A stretch of 64,000 nucleotides of DNA from Hirudinaria manillensis (taxonomy: Eukaryota; Annelida; Clitellata; Hirudinida; Hirudinidae): the NCBI GenBank assembly GCA_034509925.1, contig CM067526.1, positions 7,950,244 through 8,014,243 of the forward strand, written 5' to 3'. Shown one piece after another: positions 11,600 through 23,902 of the stretch. A program made the position numbers and the translations under genes. Under the pieces are notes generated by a model. It had not been told where the DNA came from. It saw nothing but the letters and a program-made list of their open reading frames with translations, and ran no database searches. Position 1 is the first letter of the stretch. The number at the start of each line of letters is the position of its first letter.

Positions 11600-12282
11600 G
11601 GCTTCTTATTTAGTAACAACTGTGACCATTTAGATCCTTCAGAAAGTTCGTTTCGAAAAGTACTCCAAAAATATGTTCTCTTGCTCACCTGTTGTTAATC
11701 ACACCTGAAATTTATTTTGTTTACTTTCACGTTTTGCTAGCGCTTCACATTATTTTAGACTTCTTCGTTTTATAAATAATTGAGTCGTCAAAAATATTTT
11801 ACCAATATTTCTCCATCAATGTTTTAAATATTTTTTTTGTAATAAATATTAAGAATTTCTCTCGATTGATGTGTAGTCACTTATTTTATTTATCATGCAG
11901 ATATTAATATCCCAAGCTGATAAGAATTTATGTTAATATGAATATATTAATTTTATTTAATCTCAACAAATTTCATAATTCAAGTTCTGAAGGCATGAAT
12001 AACGACAATGGATAATTTAAAAAATCTTCCAATTTGTGGGCTGTCAGCACCAGAAAGAGTTCAATTCAGTAATTTAAAAAAAAAAAACTTAAAAAATGTT
12101 TAATAACATTTAACCACGATTTACCAAAAATAATTTTTTTAAAAAAATTCGTTCAAATCATTCGCAATCTGACTTTTAAAATTATTTAATCGAACCAGAC
12201 TTGTTTAAATGACTTTAATTTAGCGAAGTTCCATTTTAACACATTCAAAAGTTGAATTGCATTCAAATTATCCTAAGAAATT
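11600..12282. other. Intergenic between the claudin-like gene and the SLC5A gene
   Basis: AT-rich, with A/T homopolymer runs and no ORF of interest. It should contain the 5' end of the claudin-like gene and the 3' UTR of the transporter. Confidence 0.6.
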
Positions 12283-15200
12283 TCACGGTTTCCACCTGAA
12301 AACCGAGAGGAATGTGAACATGAAAACAGCAATTCCAAGAATCACAGCCAGAAGCAAATGCAAAAGAACTTTTGCAGTTCTACTCTGAGTCAAAGATGCC
12401 TTGATTTCCTCGTCTTCTTCTTCGGCTTCTTTTTTCTTTTCCATCTTCAATTCTTCTTCACCGAGAGTCACTTCGTACGTGTTCGAGAGACCACCATCGC
12501 TGGAAACACCGCAAATCCATGTGTAAATGAAGTCCTTGATCTTTGACGCGCTACTTGGTGAGGGTAGCTCTGGATTGGAGCAACAATGGACGTACTTAAG
12601 TGTAAATTTGATATTTAAATTTAATTGTATGAAAATCTAGTTTTAGACTCAACTCCGCAAATCTGATAAGTTTTAATAAGTCATAATAACATACCGCCCT
12701 CTGTTAAATTCTCTGATGAAAATACTTTTATTTTCTCACTGCCATTATCTTTTGTCGCTTCACCACACCTGACGACCTCCTTTTGTCCCGAAACTTCGAA
12801 GCGTGGATCAGAGGATGTAAATAATATTATTTCGTGGCTTTATTTTAAATAGTAAATAGTAAATAGCTTACATATTTAAAATTAAACAAGTTGGAGCAAC
12901 GTAATTCATTTTGCTCCTGGTTAACACATAAATTATTTCGAGATTTCACAAAAAAAAAATAATGATTTGAAATGTTACTTTGTCCCCGATCTTGCGAGGA
13001 TTCATGAACATCAGTCGTAGATTCATAAGATGGGTTGGTGTAGGCCTGAATGTCTATTTCCTCGACCATCTTTTTGGAGGGTTTCACGGAACAAACGCAT
13101 CGTAGGTATTTCCAGTCCAATTCATAACTTCCTGTTTAGGAGCGCAATTGATTCAAAATGAAACAAAATGCACTGCATTCGTTAGTAAGTTAAAACTGAT
13201 TTTGGAGCTTTAAAATTAAAAAAAAAAAAAACAACGGTTAGACCACGCACCGTTTTCTAAATCATCCACTGTTAAAGTAAAATGTCGAGTCCAGTATGTA
13301 GTTCTGTAAATCTATGAAGGAGAAATGTTGTTTCTTATTTCGACTTTGCATGTTTTGATAAAAAACAAACACTAAGAAGTTATATAGATATATACATATT
13401 TAAATATATGTTTATATATAAGGGGATCTTAATTCGATTCAAGAACCTGATTCAACTTGGGTGGTTCTGTCACCAAGGAAACCACTATGGCGACCAAGGC
13501 GGTGGCCCAAAAGAGGAAGATTGCGTAGTACATGTAATGGATGGCGGAGATGAACGCTGGTCTCTCGTCTTTGTCTCCACAGAAGGCAGGACCCGTATAA
13601 ACCATGATGAGGATCAGCCGAACAACTCCCAGCACCAGACCAGTCATAAGTCCAAAGAAAGCACCCTAAAGACATTTATTTTTTATGGATCTTTAAACTA
13701 TTATAATAAAAATGATAAAGAAGTAATTGAATGAAGTGATTCCTTAGAAATAATTATAAAAACCGGAGTCAGGAGTACCTTTTCATTGCAACCCGGCCAC
13801 AGAATGGAAAGAAGAAACACGCAAGCCACGGGCGGTGCTAAATAAGCGGATATTTCTTGAATATAAATAAAGAGTTGGCCTCCCTGGGTCTGTTGGACCA
13901 CGGGCACCCAAGCCACTGCAACTCCTACCATGACCACCACAAACAGTCTGCAAACGGTAAATATATATAAAATATAAAATAGCAGCCAACAAAACAATGA
14001 AAGCACAGATTTTTTAAATGGAATTTTTGAAAAAGTTACCAATATGTTATCTAACAAGAATAAATCAATTCAAGGTAAAATATGTAATTTGATTTGAAAT
14101 ATCATTTGGAAATTTCAGACTCTTCCCACCTTCCGGTGATCATGAGTTCAGTTTTTCCAGCATTTTTCCTGATGCGTTGGTAGATGTCGATCGTGAACAT
14201 GGTACTTGCACTGTTGAAGATGGAATCAAGATCACTCATCAGTGCACTCAACATCACAGCCAACATCAGGCCTTTGGCACCTAAGTTCGTTGCTTTGTTA
14301 GTGTTCAATAAAGGACAAATCATTTAATACGTTCTTAAAGATTAAATCTCACCTACTGGCATGATGCCAAGTACAAGTCTGGGAAAAGCAATGTTGGAGC
14401 AGCTGGTTCTACTCTGACAAACCTTCATGCATACCTCCGGATCTACACAAGCCACTTCCTCTGAATATTCGAATAGTTAATTAATGTTTATTTCTTGGTC
14501 TTTTAAGAAATTGATTAAATTCAAATGAAAAACAAAAAAGATTGTGCAAATATTGCACTTTTCCGCTATCAAACTGGATCAAATATAAAATTAAATCTTC
14601 AAAAAGACAAAATTCAAATCTTGAAAATAGTAAAGCAATAGATTAATTAAACAATGCCACTCATTAATTAAAATTTGACTAATTTATTTTTTAAATAGCG
14701 ATTACTAAATCGCTTGTTAGTGCAATCAAAAAGTTGGAATCCCATTTCTTGGTTTCACCTGTGAAGAGCACCCTGGATATCATTCCAGGAAGAACCATCA
14801 TAAAAAATGGAAGCAACTTCATGAACCCTGCCATCAGGGAACCCCCTTGAGCATGGGAAAGGTTTTTGGCGGCTAAAGTTCTTTGAACTATGACCTTAAA
14901 TATATTACTTTAAAATAATTATTTTAAATAAATAAATAAATAGTGTAATAATGTTAATAAATATAATAATAAAACAATAATTTCAAATACCATATAATTT
15001 AAATGTTTAAATGGTATAAATAAAAAAAAACGAGCTGGATTCAAACCTATTTCCTTACATGCTGTGACTGAATGTTAACCTTACCTGATCTGCACACCAG
15101 TACCAAATGGAAGCCGGACTTTGGCCGAACAAGAAACCCGGCCAAGGCATTTCAGGGTCTGATGGCTGCCTCAAGAGAACATCCCAGTTTGCATTAATTT

Positions 15201-18190
15201 CATGACACGTGGTGTTTTCCACAGTTGCGTTGACGATTGAAAGCGGATATCTTCTCCACAATTCAGTTATTCCACCAATTTCGCGGAAACCTTAAATGCG
15301 GGAAGAAATGAATTTATAATTATACGAAATATATTTAAATATGTAAATTATGTTAATTATTTGGCGACCATTCTTACGGCGCTACATAAATTCACTTATC
15401 ATTATCGTTTGCGTACCTAATCCCATAAGAGTCAGAGCACCAGTAAGCATAAGGACTGCCTGAAGGGTGTCAGTGTAAATAACAGCAGTTAATCCTCCTG
15501 TCAATATTTAGAAAAGAATTTCATTTTCAGTATTATAAATCATTCAAGGTTACATTAATCCACTTTTGGAGCGTTTATAAATTGGAATATAATGCATATT
15601 ACGACACATGGTAATAACGATAATACAGTATGCGTAATGCCAAAATCACAAACTATAATAAAGGTATTATAATTATAAATAATAATGATATCAGAAAGGC
15701 TCAAATAATTATGGTCGTATGTTATACATGCTACGAATATAAGTCACCAGTGATGGTCAGAATTGCAACTATTCCAATCTGCAACAAGATGCTGAGATAC
15801 AAATTCCAGTCTAGAGATTGTTGAATGAAGAGTGCACCCGTGTACAAGTTGACCTAGCAGAATATTTAATAATTAGATTAAACAATTATCAGTATACTTT
15901 TTAATAGGGATTTGATTATTTATTATTAATAAAATTAATACTTGTTGGTGATGACGGGCAGTTAATAATAAGGATTTATAATAATTTTATCACTTTACAA
16001 ATGTCCACTCACCGAGCACTTGGTGAAAATGTAGAGAAAGAGCGATAAAAGAGCATAATAAACTCTTATTCTTTGGCCTCCAAATCTTTTATTCGTGTAC
16101 TCGGGCATCGTGAAGGTCTTCAGAAATAATTAAATAATATATAATATATTTATTACATCAATATTAAAGCCATTTAATATGTTTATTAAATTAATAATAA
16201 AGTTATTTCGTAGTAAATCCAAGGACGCGATTTATTGACCTCTAGACTCAAACCTTGCCCTTCGTAAATTACAAATTCCTTAAGAACTCGAAAAGCAACC
16301 ACGATTCTCGAGAAGGTTTTTTATGAAAGTCCACTCCAAAATTCAATAATCCTCTCAAAATATTAAAACCCATCAAAATGTTGTAAACCTAAATTCTGAA
16401 TGACATTAGCTTCATAAAGTTTTGTTTTCATCATGGAAGATTTTGCCATTAAATTATGCATTATATATGTCATTAATAGTACACCACATGTTATAACATT
16501 TTAATTAACATTCTATTTTAATCAGTTATATCTATTATTTAACATAATTAAAAATTAATGTAGTTATAATTACTTATAGAACTTTATTGGATGGCATAAA
16601 AAATTCATGTGACGCAGTAACAGTATACTTTACATAAATTAAAAAAAAAGAGGATGAAATTAATTATAAAGTTATCGTCAAACAAAGTAATTTTCCAGGA
16701 ATAAAAGGTATTTTTGATCATTTTATTGAAAAGAAAGTATTTACAGCTCATGAAAATATTTATATGATATTATAATTTTTACAACCCTACGAAACTCACC
16801 TTACTAGCTATGTAGACAGGTACAAACACGAAGCCAAGCAATTGAATGAAGAATAAGGCCTATGCAAAAAATATCCACAATAACGTAATAAATCTGATTA
16901 ATTGGACAATTAAGTTTAATTAAAAACAATTAAGCTAACATAATTGATCAATGATTTTAATAATTAATTATATTAATAAAATTATTAATTAATAATAAAA
17001 ATTAAGTTTAAATAATAGCGGAAAATGGTTTGTTGTTGGTTTACATTAAACTCCCAGGCAGCAACTCCAATTCCACCAGCAGCTCCTGACCCTGCCAGTC
17101 CAATGAAATGTTCACTTCCGATGTTACTCACGAACAGGGAGGCCCCGACCTGGTGATATAATAAATTATTATTATTAATATTAATATTATTATTACCAAA
17201 ACCAATAGATACTTATTATTATTAATTAATTTTAATGATACGACTTCTGAATATAACATTTTATTAATTGCGAAATGTTTGTATAATTCATGAATAATAT
17301 TATTGTTATTATATTATAATTATAATTATATTTTAAAGCTTCTCGTTCAATGTTCTCTGCGCAAATCAATAGTTTTTACTTTACTGAAAACAAAATTAAG
17401 TTATTTAAAATTAAGTTAATTAATTAATTAATTAATTTTGCTTAATTTGTGACAAATGATAAATAATAAAAATCAAATCTCATGAAAACAAACCGCGAAA
17501 AAAGGTATCGATCTGTCAGCCAAAAAGTATCCTTTGACGGTGTTCCTTCTTGATTTGTAGGAGGCCTTTCAATCGATTAAAGTTATTTTGTCAGTTGAAT
17601 TCGTGAAAATTCATGTCGCATATTTGTTTATGTTTATTAACGATAACATGATTACTAATTAAGTGGCATATTTCTTATTTTAAACATAAGTTTTCCTCCA
17701 TGTATATGATATCATTGAATGTTAATTTCAATTATAAATTATTTGCATATTTTAAAATAATCACAAGTGATTTTCATTCGTTTACTTGTTGACCTTTGTA
17801 AGAGCTTTTGACACTCGAGGAATATTTTTTTTTAAATATTTTAGAAAGTATTCAATAAAATAATTCAGGAATTATTTAACGGAATATTTAAAAAAAAATA
17901 TTTAACTGAGTTTTTCTTTCAATCGCATTTAATTCATTTTGAAAATAATAAATAATTGGTTGCTAAAATCATTATAAACTGATGGTGGATGATTTGAGAA
18001 TCATTATCAGAATTGCAATTAAGCTTATGACCTATTATTGTAAATGAATATTTAAATTGAAGATTAATATTAATAATAAATCAATAATGGACTCAATGAA
18101 CTCACGATGAGGCCGACGACAACAACAGCAACAAAATACAAAACAACGATGGCCACGTCCGCCGGCGCAAGATTTCTTTCTCCTTTCTTA
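12283..18190 (-). CDS. Sodium/sugar symporter, SLC5A (SGLT) family; start exon not located
   Basis: About 17 exons running from about 18190 down to a TGA at 12283-12285. Approximate exons: 18105-18185, 17497-17566, 17051-17150, 16800-16852, 16011-16118, 15749-15853, 15419-15502, 15090-15291, 14761-14894, 14352-14460, 14136-14320, 13782-13950, 13447-13665, 13252-13309, 12973-13133, 12698-12765 and 12283-12562. They follow human SGLT1 in order: [55 protein letters not shown] then [35 protein letters not shown] and [12 protein letters not shown]. Residues matching SGLT1 sugar contacts are kept: Asn and His in SNIGSEHF, Glu in AAWEFN, Tyr-Trp in WYWC, Lys in GFMKLLPFF, Gln in YIQE. A plasma-membrane sodium-coupled sugar or polyol transporter is therefore likely. 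A long acidic cytosolic segment precedes the last membrane helix ([16 protein letters not shown]). The ATG exon lies upstream of 18190 and was not recognised. Confidence 0.93.
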
Positions 18191-20383
18191 TTTCAAACAA
18201 CATGAAATGTAATTATAAATTAACATAATGCAATGTTAATAATATTTACTAATTATAAATTAACATACATTATGTTAATCCTAAAATGAATTTTTTTACT
18301 ATTATAATTTATAATAAGGTGCTTTTTATTCAATCATGAATATTTAAAAGCTTAATGTGGAAGTTCTGAAGAAATGATTAAGAGTTAATTTGAGAAACAT
18401 TTCAATGAAGTATTTGAGTGTCCTTGACAGAAGCTTTTAACTGAAACTTTCAGTCAACATTTAATCTTATTTGATTAGCCACAATGATATTGATCTTATT
18501 TATTCACTTACTTTTTATAAATATATGTATTATTTTGACCCATATTTCCAAATTATAATTGTTGAAATAATTTGTTAATTACATAATTAAATTAAATTAT
18601 AAATTAAATTTCTCATTACACTTAAAATAGAAAAAAACAACACTTTTTTTATTTCATTTTCAGCTGCAAACCTATTAATTCATGTCTGTGAATGTAAAGT
18701 ACGTAATTCAATGATTATATCTCTAATGTTTGTACTTAAAGAACCTGTCGTTAAATTATTTTGATGGGAATATTACATTAATAATGTATTTTTATTAAAT
18801 TATTGAAAGAGATAATTTTATACGTTATACTTTAAAACATGCTTATAGGGACAGCTAGATTTTGCACTGAAAGTGTCCCTATGGACAGGTTGTGTTTTTT
18901 AGCAGGTCTTTTTTAAACTAAAGTAAAAAAATATAAATAAAGTGAACTAAAAAATACGGCCCTAAGGACAGGTCTCATCCTATCCTCGGGTGCCTCGATT
19001 AGGAGGTTTTTCTATTCCGACGAATTACTCCGAATAGATTTAAAAGTTCAGAAATATTTTTTGAAAAAGTTTAAACATTTTTTAAATTTTCAAATTTCAG
19101 TTGATTCAGTTCAAGAATGTGTAAAATGCAAGCATTAACTTTACATTGAAAACTAGCAGACTAACCATGACTTGAATAAATTTGTTGATTTCAATTTCTC
19201 TCAATCTTTCGATAAAAAATGTTCTGTAATGATAATAATAATGATAAATTTAATTATGATAATGATATAAGCTGCTAAAGTATAGTAAGCCTTTCGAGCT
19301 TAGGTTTGATCAAATTATTTTCTGCCTTTTAAAGCAAGCATTGCGTGCGTTTGAATGAGCATATCAATCATTTCAACGTGCAGTGAATGCTGGAACATAA
19401 AGCAGAATACAAAGGGGACATGATTGTTTCACGGTGGATTAACTTTTATATTCAAATGACAATTCAACAAAAGTTTTTATTGCGGTATACGTTGGTGTTT
19501 CAAGTTATTGGGTCATTGCAACGACCGCTCATCCGATATTACCAGGATGGATTTGGTTGAAATTCTAACAAATGTTAGATGTCAGAGTCTAAAATAACAT
19601 TTTATTTTATATTTTTTAGTATAATTCAAAATTATTGATGTCGTTGAATTTGGATCACGAACCAGAAACTCGTGGTGAATAAGAATCTGTAAAATAGATT
19701 TCACTTTAAAATATGGTTCCAGGGCACAAAGAAGGACAACATTTGCTCATTAAAATTAAAAATATCTGAGGACTCGAATTGACTAAACTACTCAGAATTT
19801 TATAATATTTAAGATTTACTTAAATTTAAGATTTATTTAAATATTAAAATAATAAAATATTTAATTATAATATTATAATATTAATATTTTAAATATTTAA
19901 AACGGTTTCTATATTCGGAATATTATAAAAAAAAACAACGCTTGATTCAAGTTTCAGAGAGAACATTCTTGTAACATCATCCAGGTAGTGATTGTTAAAT
20001 ATTAAATAATGTTAAATATTGTTTCTTTGAAATGTTTTGAAATATGCCACTGTTTTGAGTGAATGGATTTATTATTGATATTAATCCAAATAACTTTCCA
20101 GGATCTTTTCAAGAGATTCAACATTTTCCTCATCAACCGAAAATATTGGATGGATTATCAAACAATGCCGTATTTCAATTATTTAGGAAATATTTCGGCA
20201 TTTAAAATTAAATTAAAAAAAAAACAATATAAGGCTAAAAAGATATTTTAATTGTCATTAATTTTCAAGAAAATGGTATCCGGAAAATTAATCGCAGGAA
20301 AATTTTAAACGGTTACTAATTTAGGTTTACTAAACGAGGACGACCATTTTGAACAGAAAAAGACAACATACATTAAGATCTCA
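18191..20383. other. Non-coding AT-rich stretch, likely 5' region of the SLC5A gene
   Basis: Very AT-rich. It should contain the unrecognised first exon and promoter of the SLC5A transporter. One short hairpin at 18845-18882 is the only structured element noticed. No convincing ORF. Confidence 0.5.
18845..18882. repeat. Short inverted repeat (hairpin)
   Basis: ATAGGGACA at 18845-18853 pairs perfectly with TGTCCCTAT at 18874-18882 across a 20-base loop. A related GGACAG string recurs at 18883-18888 and 18968-18974, so it may be the edge of a small dispersed repeat. Function unknown. Confidence 0.5.
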
Positions 20384-20520
20384 TCATTTAAACTTTTTAT
20401 ATTGGTCGCATTTCCAATATGTTTTCTCCCCGCAAACCTTGTCCTTGACAAATAAATGTCCAGAATCCACCAACTTTAGATTCCCTTTCTCACTTAATAC
20501 AAATTCAAGAGGCATTTCAG
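20384..20520 (-). pseudogene. FLYWCH-type zinc-finger fragment, incomplete
   Basis: After an acceptor (ATTTTTCAG, exon start 20520) the minus strand encodes 45 residues matching the first part of a FLYWCH zinc finger: EFVLSEKGNLKLV, GHLF, then EKTYWKCDQYKKFK. The domain normally continues with a zinc-binding Cys and a distal His-x-His. Here the codon at the expected Cys is TGA, followed by another TGA. FLYWCH fingers occur in chromatin proteins and in Mutator-like transposases, so this may be the remnant of either. The ORF reads open upstream of the acceptor to about 20728, but that part resembles nothing known. Confidence 0.55.
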
Positions 20521-20742
20521 CTGAAAAATATAACATTATTTTCATTTTGGAAAAAGCCCACATCATAAAACTTTTCAAAATAACCAACCTTTCCAGCAAT
20601 TTATACAAATCGGGTAAATTGCGAAATAAGGTAGAACCACAAATATTAACAGTAGTAAATGAAGAATTTTGTTTCAGAAGAGTCCTATATATACCCGACA
20701 GCCCACGAAAGTGTGGTTTGGAAATCAAAAGAAAGTAATTAA

Positions 20743-21089
20743 TTAGTATTCAATAAAATTTGAATATTGATGAGAATCCAACAAGAAAGGCTTTTGATGT
20801 TGTTTCTCGGAGTGTTTCCGCATCGGAGCATGGGATCTCTTCCGTTGTGGAGAAAATTTTTTATTACAGTTTTTACAAAAGTTCATTAAAATAATAAGAC
20901 TCCTTATATATTTCTTGATGTCCATAACATGTTTATAGAATAAAATTGAACGCGCGATGAATTTTCCGTAAACCCAAGAAAATATTTATTGTAACATTGG
21001 TAAAAGAAATAACTGGTTTCGATGATGAAGACAATGGTTGTCATGGATACCGTTGATTGCACACAACTTTTCCAGCACCGGCAGCTCAT
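20743..21089 (-). other. Small ORFs of uncertain coding status upstream of the FLYWCH fragment
   Basis: Two overlapping minus-strand ORFs. One (ATG 21089) has Cys-rich start MSCRCWKSC and a hydrophobic stretch TTIVFIIETSYFF. The other (20743-20925) contains CKNCNKKF followed by two His (SHAPMRKH), an irregular C2H2-like spacing. They could be exons of the gene that carries the FLYWCH exon, with the CRE-like cluster at 21156-21218 as promoter, but splice continuity is not shown. Confidence 0.2.
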
Positions 21090-21155
21090 GGCGAGTGATC
21101 TTTGAAGCCCTGTTTGATTTCATTTCGATTCCCTCGCGGATTAATTGTCAAGTTA

Positions 21156-21218
21156 TGACGTCACATGACATGATATGACGTTATATTACATGACACGGTA
21201 TTATACGATATGACGTGT
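21156..21218. promoter_or_regulatory. Cluster of three CRE/ATF-like sites
   Basis: A perfect palindrome TGACGTCA at 21156-21163, then TGACGT at 21176-21181 and TGACGTGT at 21211-21218, separated by repeats of ATGACA/ATGATA. Such sites bind CREB/ATF/bZIP factors in animals. The cluster lies just upstream of the small minus-strand ORFs at 20743-21089. Binding is inferred. Confidence 0.4.
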
Positions 21219-23902
21219 CCTTTCAACGAGAACTGTTTTTAATTTTAACGTCTCAAATAAAGATTTCCTTAATGGTCTTCAAACGTGTTGAGAAAAATAA
21301 ACGAAATGAACTTTGTTCGGTTCCCACCTCCGCTGTGCTTGTCATTTTAAAAATTAATGTCCTCCTCATTTTTTTTTACTGGATCTTCGTTTTATTAGAG
21401 GATTTATTTTTGGATCGTCACCGTCCCAATGTTCTTCCTTCTTCGCACATTCTCGATTCAAAAAGGGAAACTTTCGGTGGGACTGGCTTTCAGTTTCCCT
21501 CTTCAATTCTCTGATCGTGTTTTAAGCGAATAAGAGGAAGCTGCTTGCTCTTTTCGTCTAGAATTGCTTTCCGAGAAACTGCTCAAACAATTTTTGTTTT
21601 TGAGTTCCGTAGTCAGAAGTATGATTGGTGCTCTGCTCGGATCTTTTCAATGTTCCGATAGGGCCTTTCGGTACAAAATTTAAATTGTTTTCTGAAAGCA
21701 TTTCGTAGTTTTTTTTCTGGAAAAGAGTTGATGCTTTTGTTTGTTTGAATTCAATTGTCCATTCCTGTTTTGTGCTAAATATTCGTGGATTTTAGAATCG
21801 TCTTTTGTATTGTTTCTGGCATTCTGATAATCTCTGATTGGAATTCAAATTTGGATTAATTTTCTCTGACAAATATTTCTGAATGTGGGTCTCTTGGTTT
21901 ATTTGTAACGAATTTTTTATCGGTGCAACAAAGAGTGTTGCGCTGCCAACTTTGGTATTTTATGGCAAAGCCTTCCGAGGAGTTCTGAATATTAATACAG
22001 GGTATAATTGCGACGTTTCGAATAAGAAATTAATAAATCAAACAAAAAATTAATTGTCCAACAACTTATAACAAACTTGTGGTCCTGTATTCAAACAAAA
22101 AAAGCTTTTTTCGTTGGGGAAATTAGGAATCATCATTGAAAGAAGGGTCAGAACAAGAATCGCTGCAGGTTGACATTTTGAGAAGAGCTCGTGCCTTTTA
22201 GAATTTTAGATTTTAATAAAAGTCCTCGATATTTATCAAGGAACGTTGTTTTCGTTTACAAGAATTTGAATAGAAATGAAATGAATTGTTATGAAACTAA
22301 TGAAAATAATAATGGAAACTATAAAAACATCCCGATTATTGAAATTAATTATTTTATTTCAAAAATAAGTTGAATAAATAATTTGCTAGAAATAACAGTG
22401 AAACAATTTTTAAAAAAATATTATATTTAAAAAATATTTTTATATGTTTTATAAATAAAGTAAAATTAAATTGTGAAATGATTCATTGAAAGTTGATTGC
22501 CAACCATCGAAATCTTCAATTTATGCCCTAATTTCTTAAAAAGTAATAACTTTAATTTCCAAATAATTCTAAAAATTCCAATTAAACTTAATTTACTCAA
22601 TTTATGGTGGACTTAATTTTACGTTTGAAATTAAATTACTGTAAAATAAACTTGACAAATAGTTGTTAATATTTATAAATTAATATTTAATAAGTTAATG
22701 CAGTAGTTATAAATGTGACGCAAGTGAAGGTACAAGTCCTTACAGCTAAAATCAGTTTAAAGCTTCAATTTATTTATTAATTACTGTTGGAATATTAAAT
22801 ATTTAGCGTCATTAAATCATTTTATGCCAAGTGGACCGCCTGAGAATGGCTTCCGAAGATGTGCTCTTCTAAACGTATCCACATGTTTACAGGTAGTTTG
22901 TGCTGAAGAGAATTTTTAAAACTATTTTTTTAAGGACCAATTAACCATGCTTTACATGAGATGCTGTTTTGAACTCGACGTGGGGATATTTATTTCTTTT
23001 GTTAATTAGGAAAATCTGAAAACGTTTTCGATCGTCTGCTCATCCGAAATATCCTACAGATATATTTACCTTTCAATTTATTTACTGGAAGGTTTCCATT
23101 GAAATAAACATGTTTGTATAGCATTTGTGTACTTTTGTATTAAAATATTGATAAATTTAAGATTTTAATTTATAAATTCCATTAAGAAACAAACAGCTCT
23201 GATTTGACGACCTCCTACAAAGAACAAAAGTGAATGTTGACTTTTAAAAATTTCTTAATTAATGCTTAACCGCGAGAAAGAAACTTGCATTTTCTATTTT
23301 GAAGGAGCAAAAATAATTGCAGAGAAAAGCGTAGCGTGAGAGTTAAGGCAACGTTCAGCTGCTTGCATGAATCTGGTAGCGTACAACTTTCGTACAACAG
23401 CGTGCAACGGCAGACCACGGCGTACAACGGCATACAACAACCATCTTCCACCTGGAAGACAATCTGGATGTGAGTAGAACTTTCTTTGTTGTTAGCTGCT
23501 GCACTCCACGAAGCTCTCCAGCCAATAAGAACAAAGATAGCTACTAACTGTTAAACTCTCGATAACTTTTATAAAGTCCTTCTAAAGTAAGACACGCGTC
23601 GATAAAATATTTCAACTGTAAACTTTGAAGCGCCATCAATTAGTTTCAATTGCCACTAATTTGTTTCATTTGCAATTAGATACGAACCTTCAATCGGAGT
23701 TTTGCTTCACTTTTGGACTTTGGGGAAAAATCTGAAAATCTAATCATTATTGTTGGGGTCACATTCAAAAGTTAGTAGCTTTCGTTTCAATCATTTTTAT
23801 CGTAAATGTTGTAAATGTCTTTTGTCAAAAGATATGGCATGCAAGAGTTTAATGCACCAAAATATTTCTTGACAGTTTTTACTTTCTTAAATTAAACCGC
23901 AG
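21219..23902. other. Intergenic upstream of the small heat-shock protein gene
   Basis: Mostly AT-rich, with slightly GC-richer stretches at 21400-21650 and 23300-23550. It may hold an upstream exon or promoter of the plus-strand sHSP gene. No recognisable coding exon or canonical heat-shock element was identified with confidence. Confidence 0.5.

Noticed and set aside
13429..13432. Apparent stop just after TEPPKLNQ in the SLC5A gene
   Set aside because: A GT donor after LNQ (exon end 13447) joins in phase to the exon at 13252-13309 encoding YRTTYWTRH, matching the usual SGLT continuation, so the stop is intronic.
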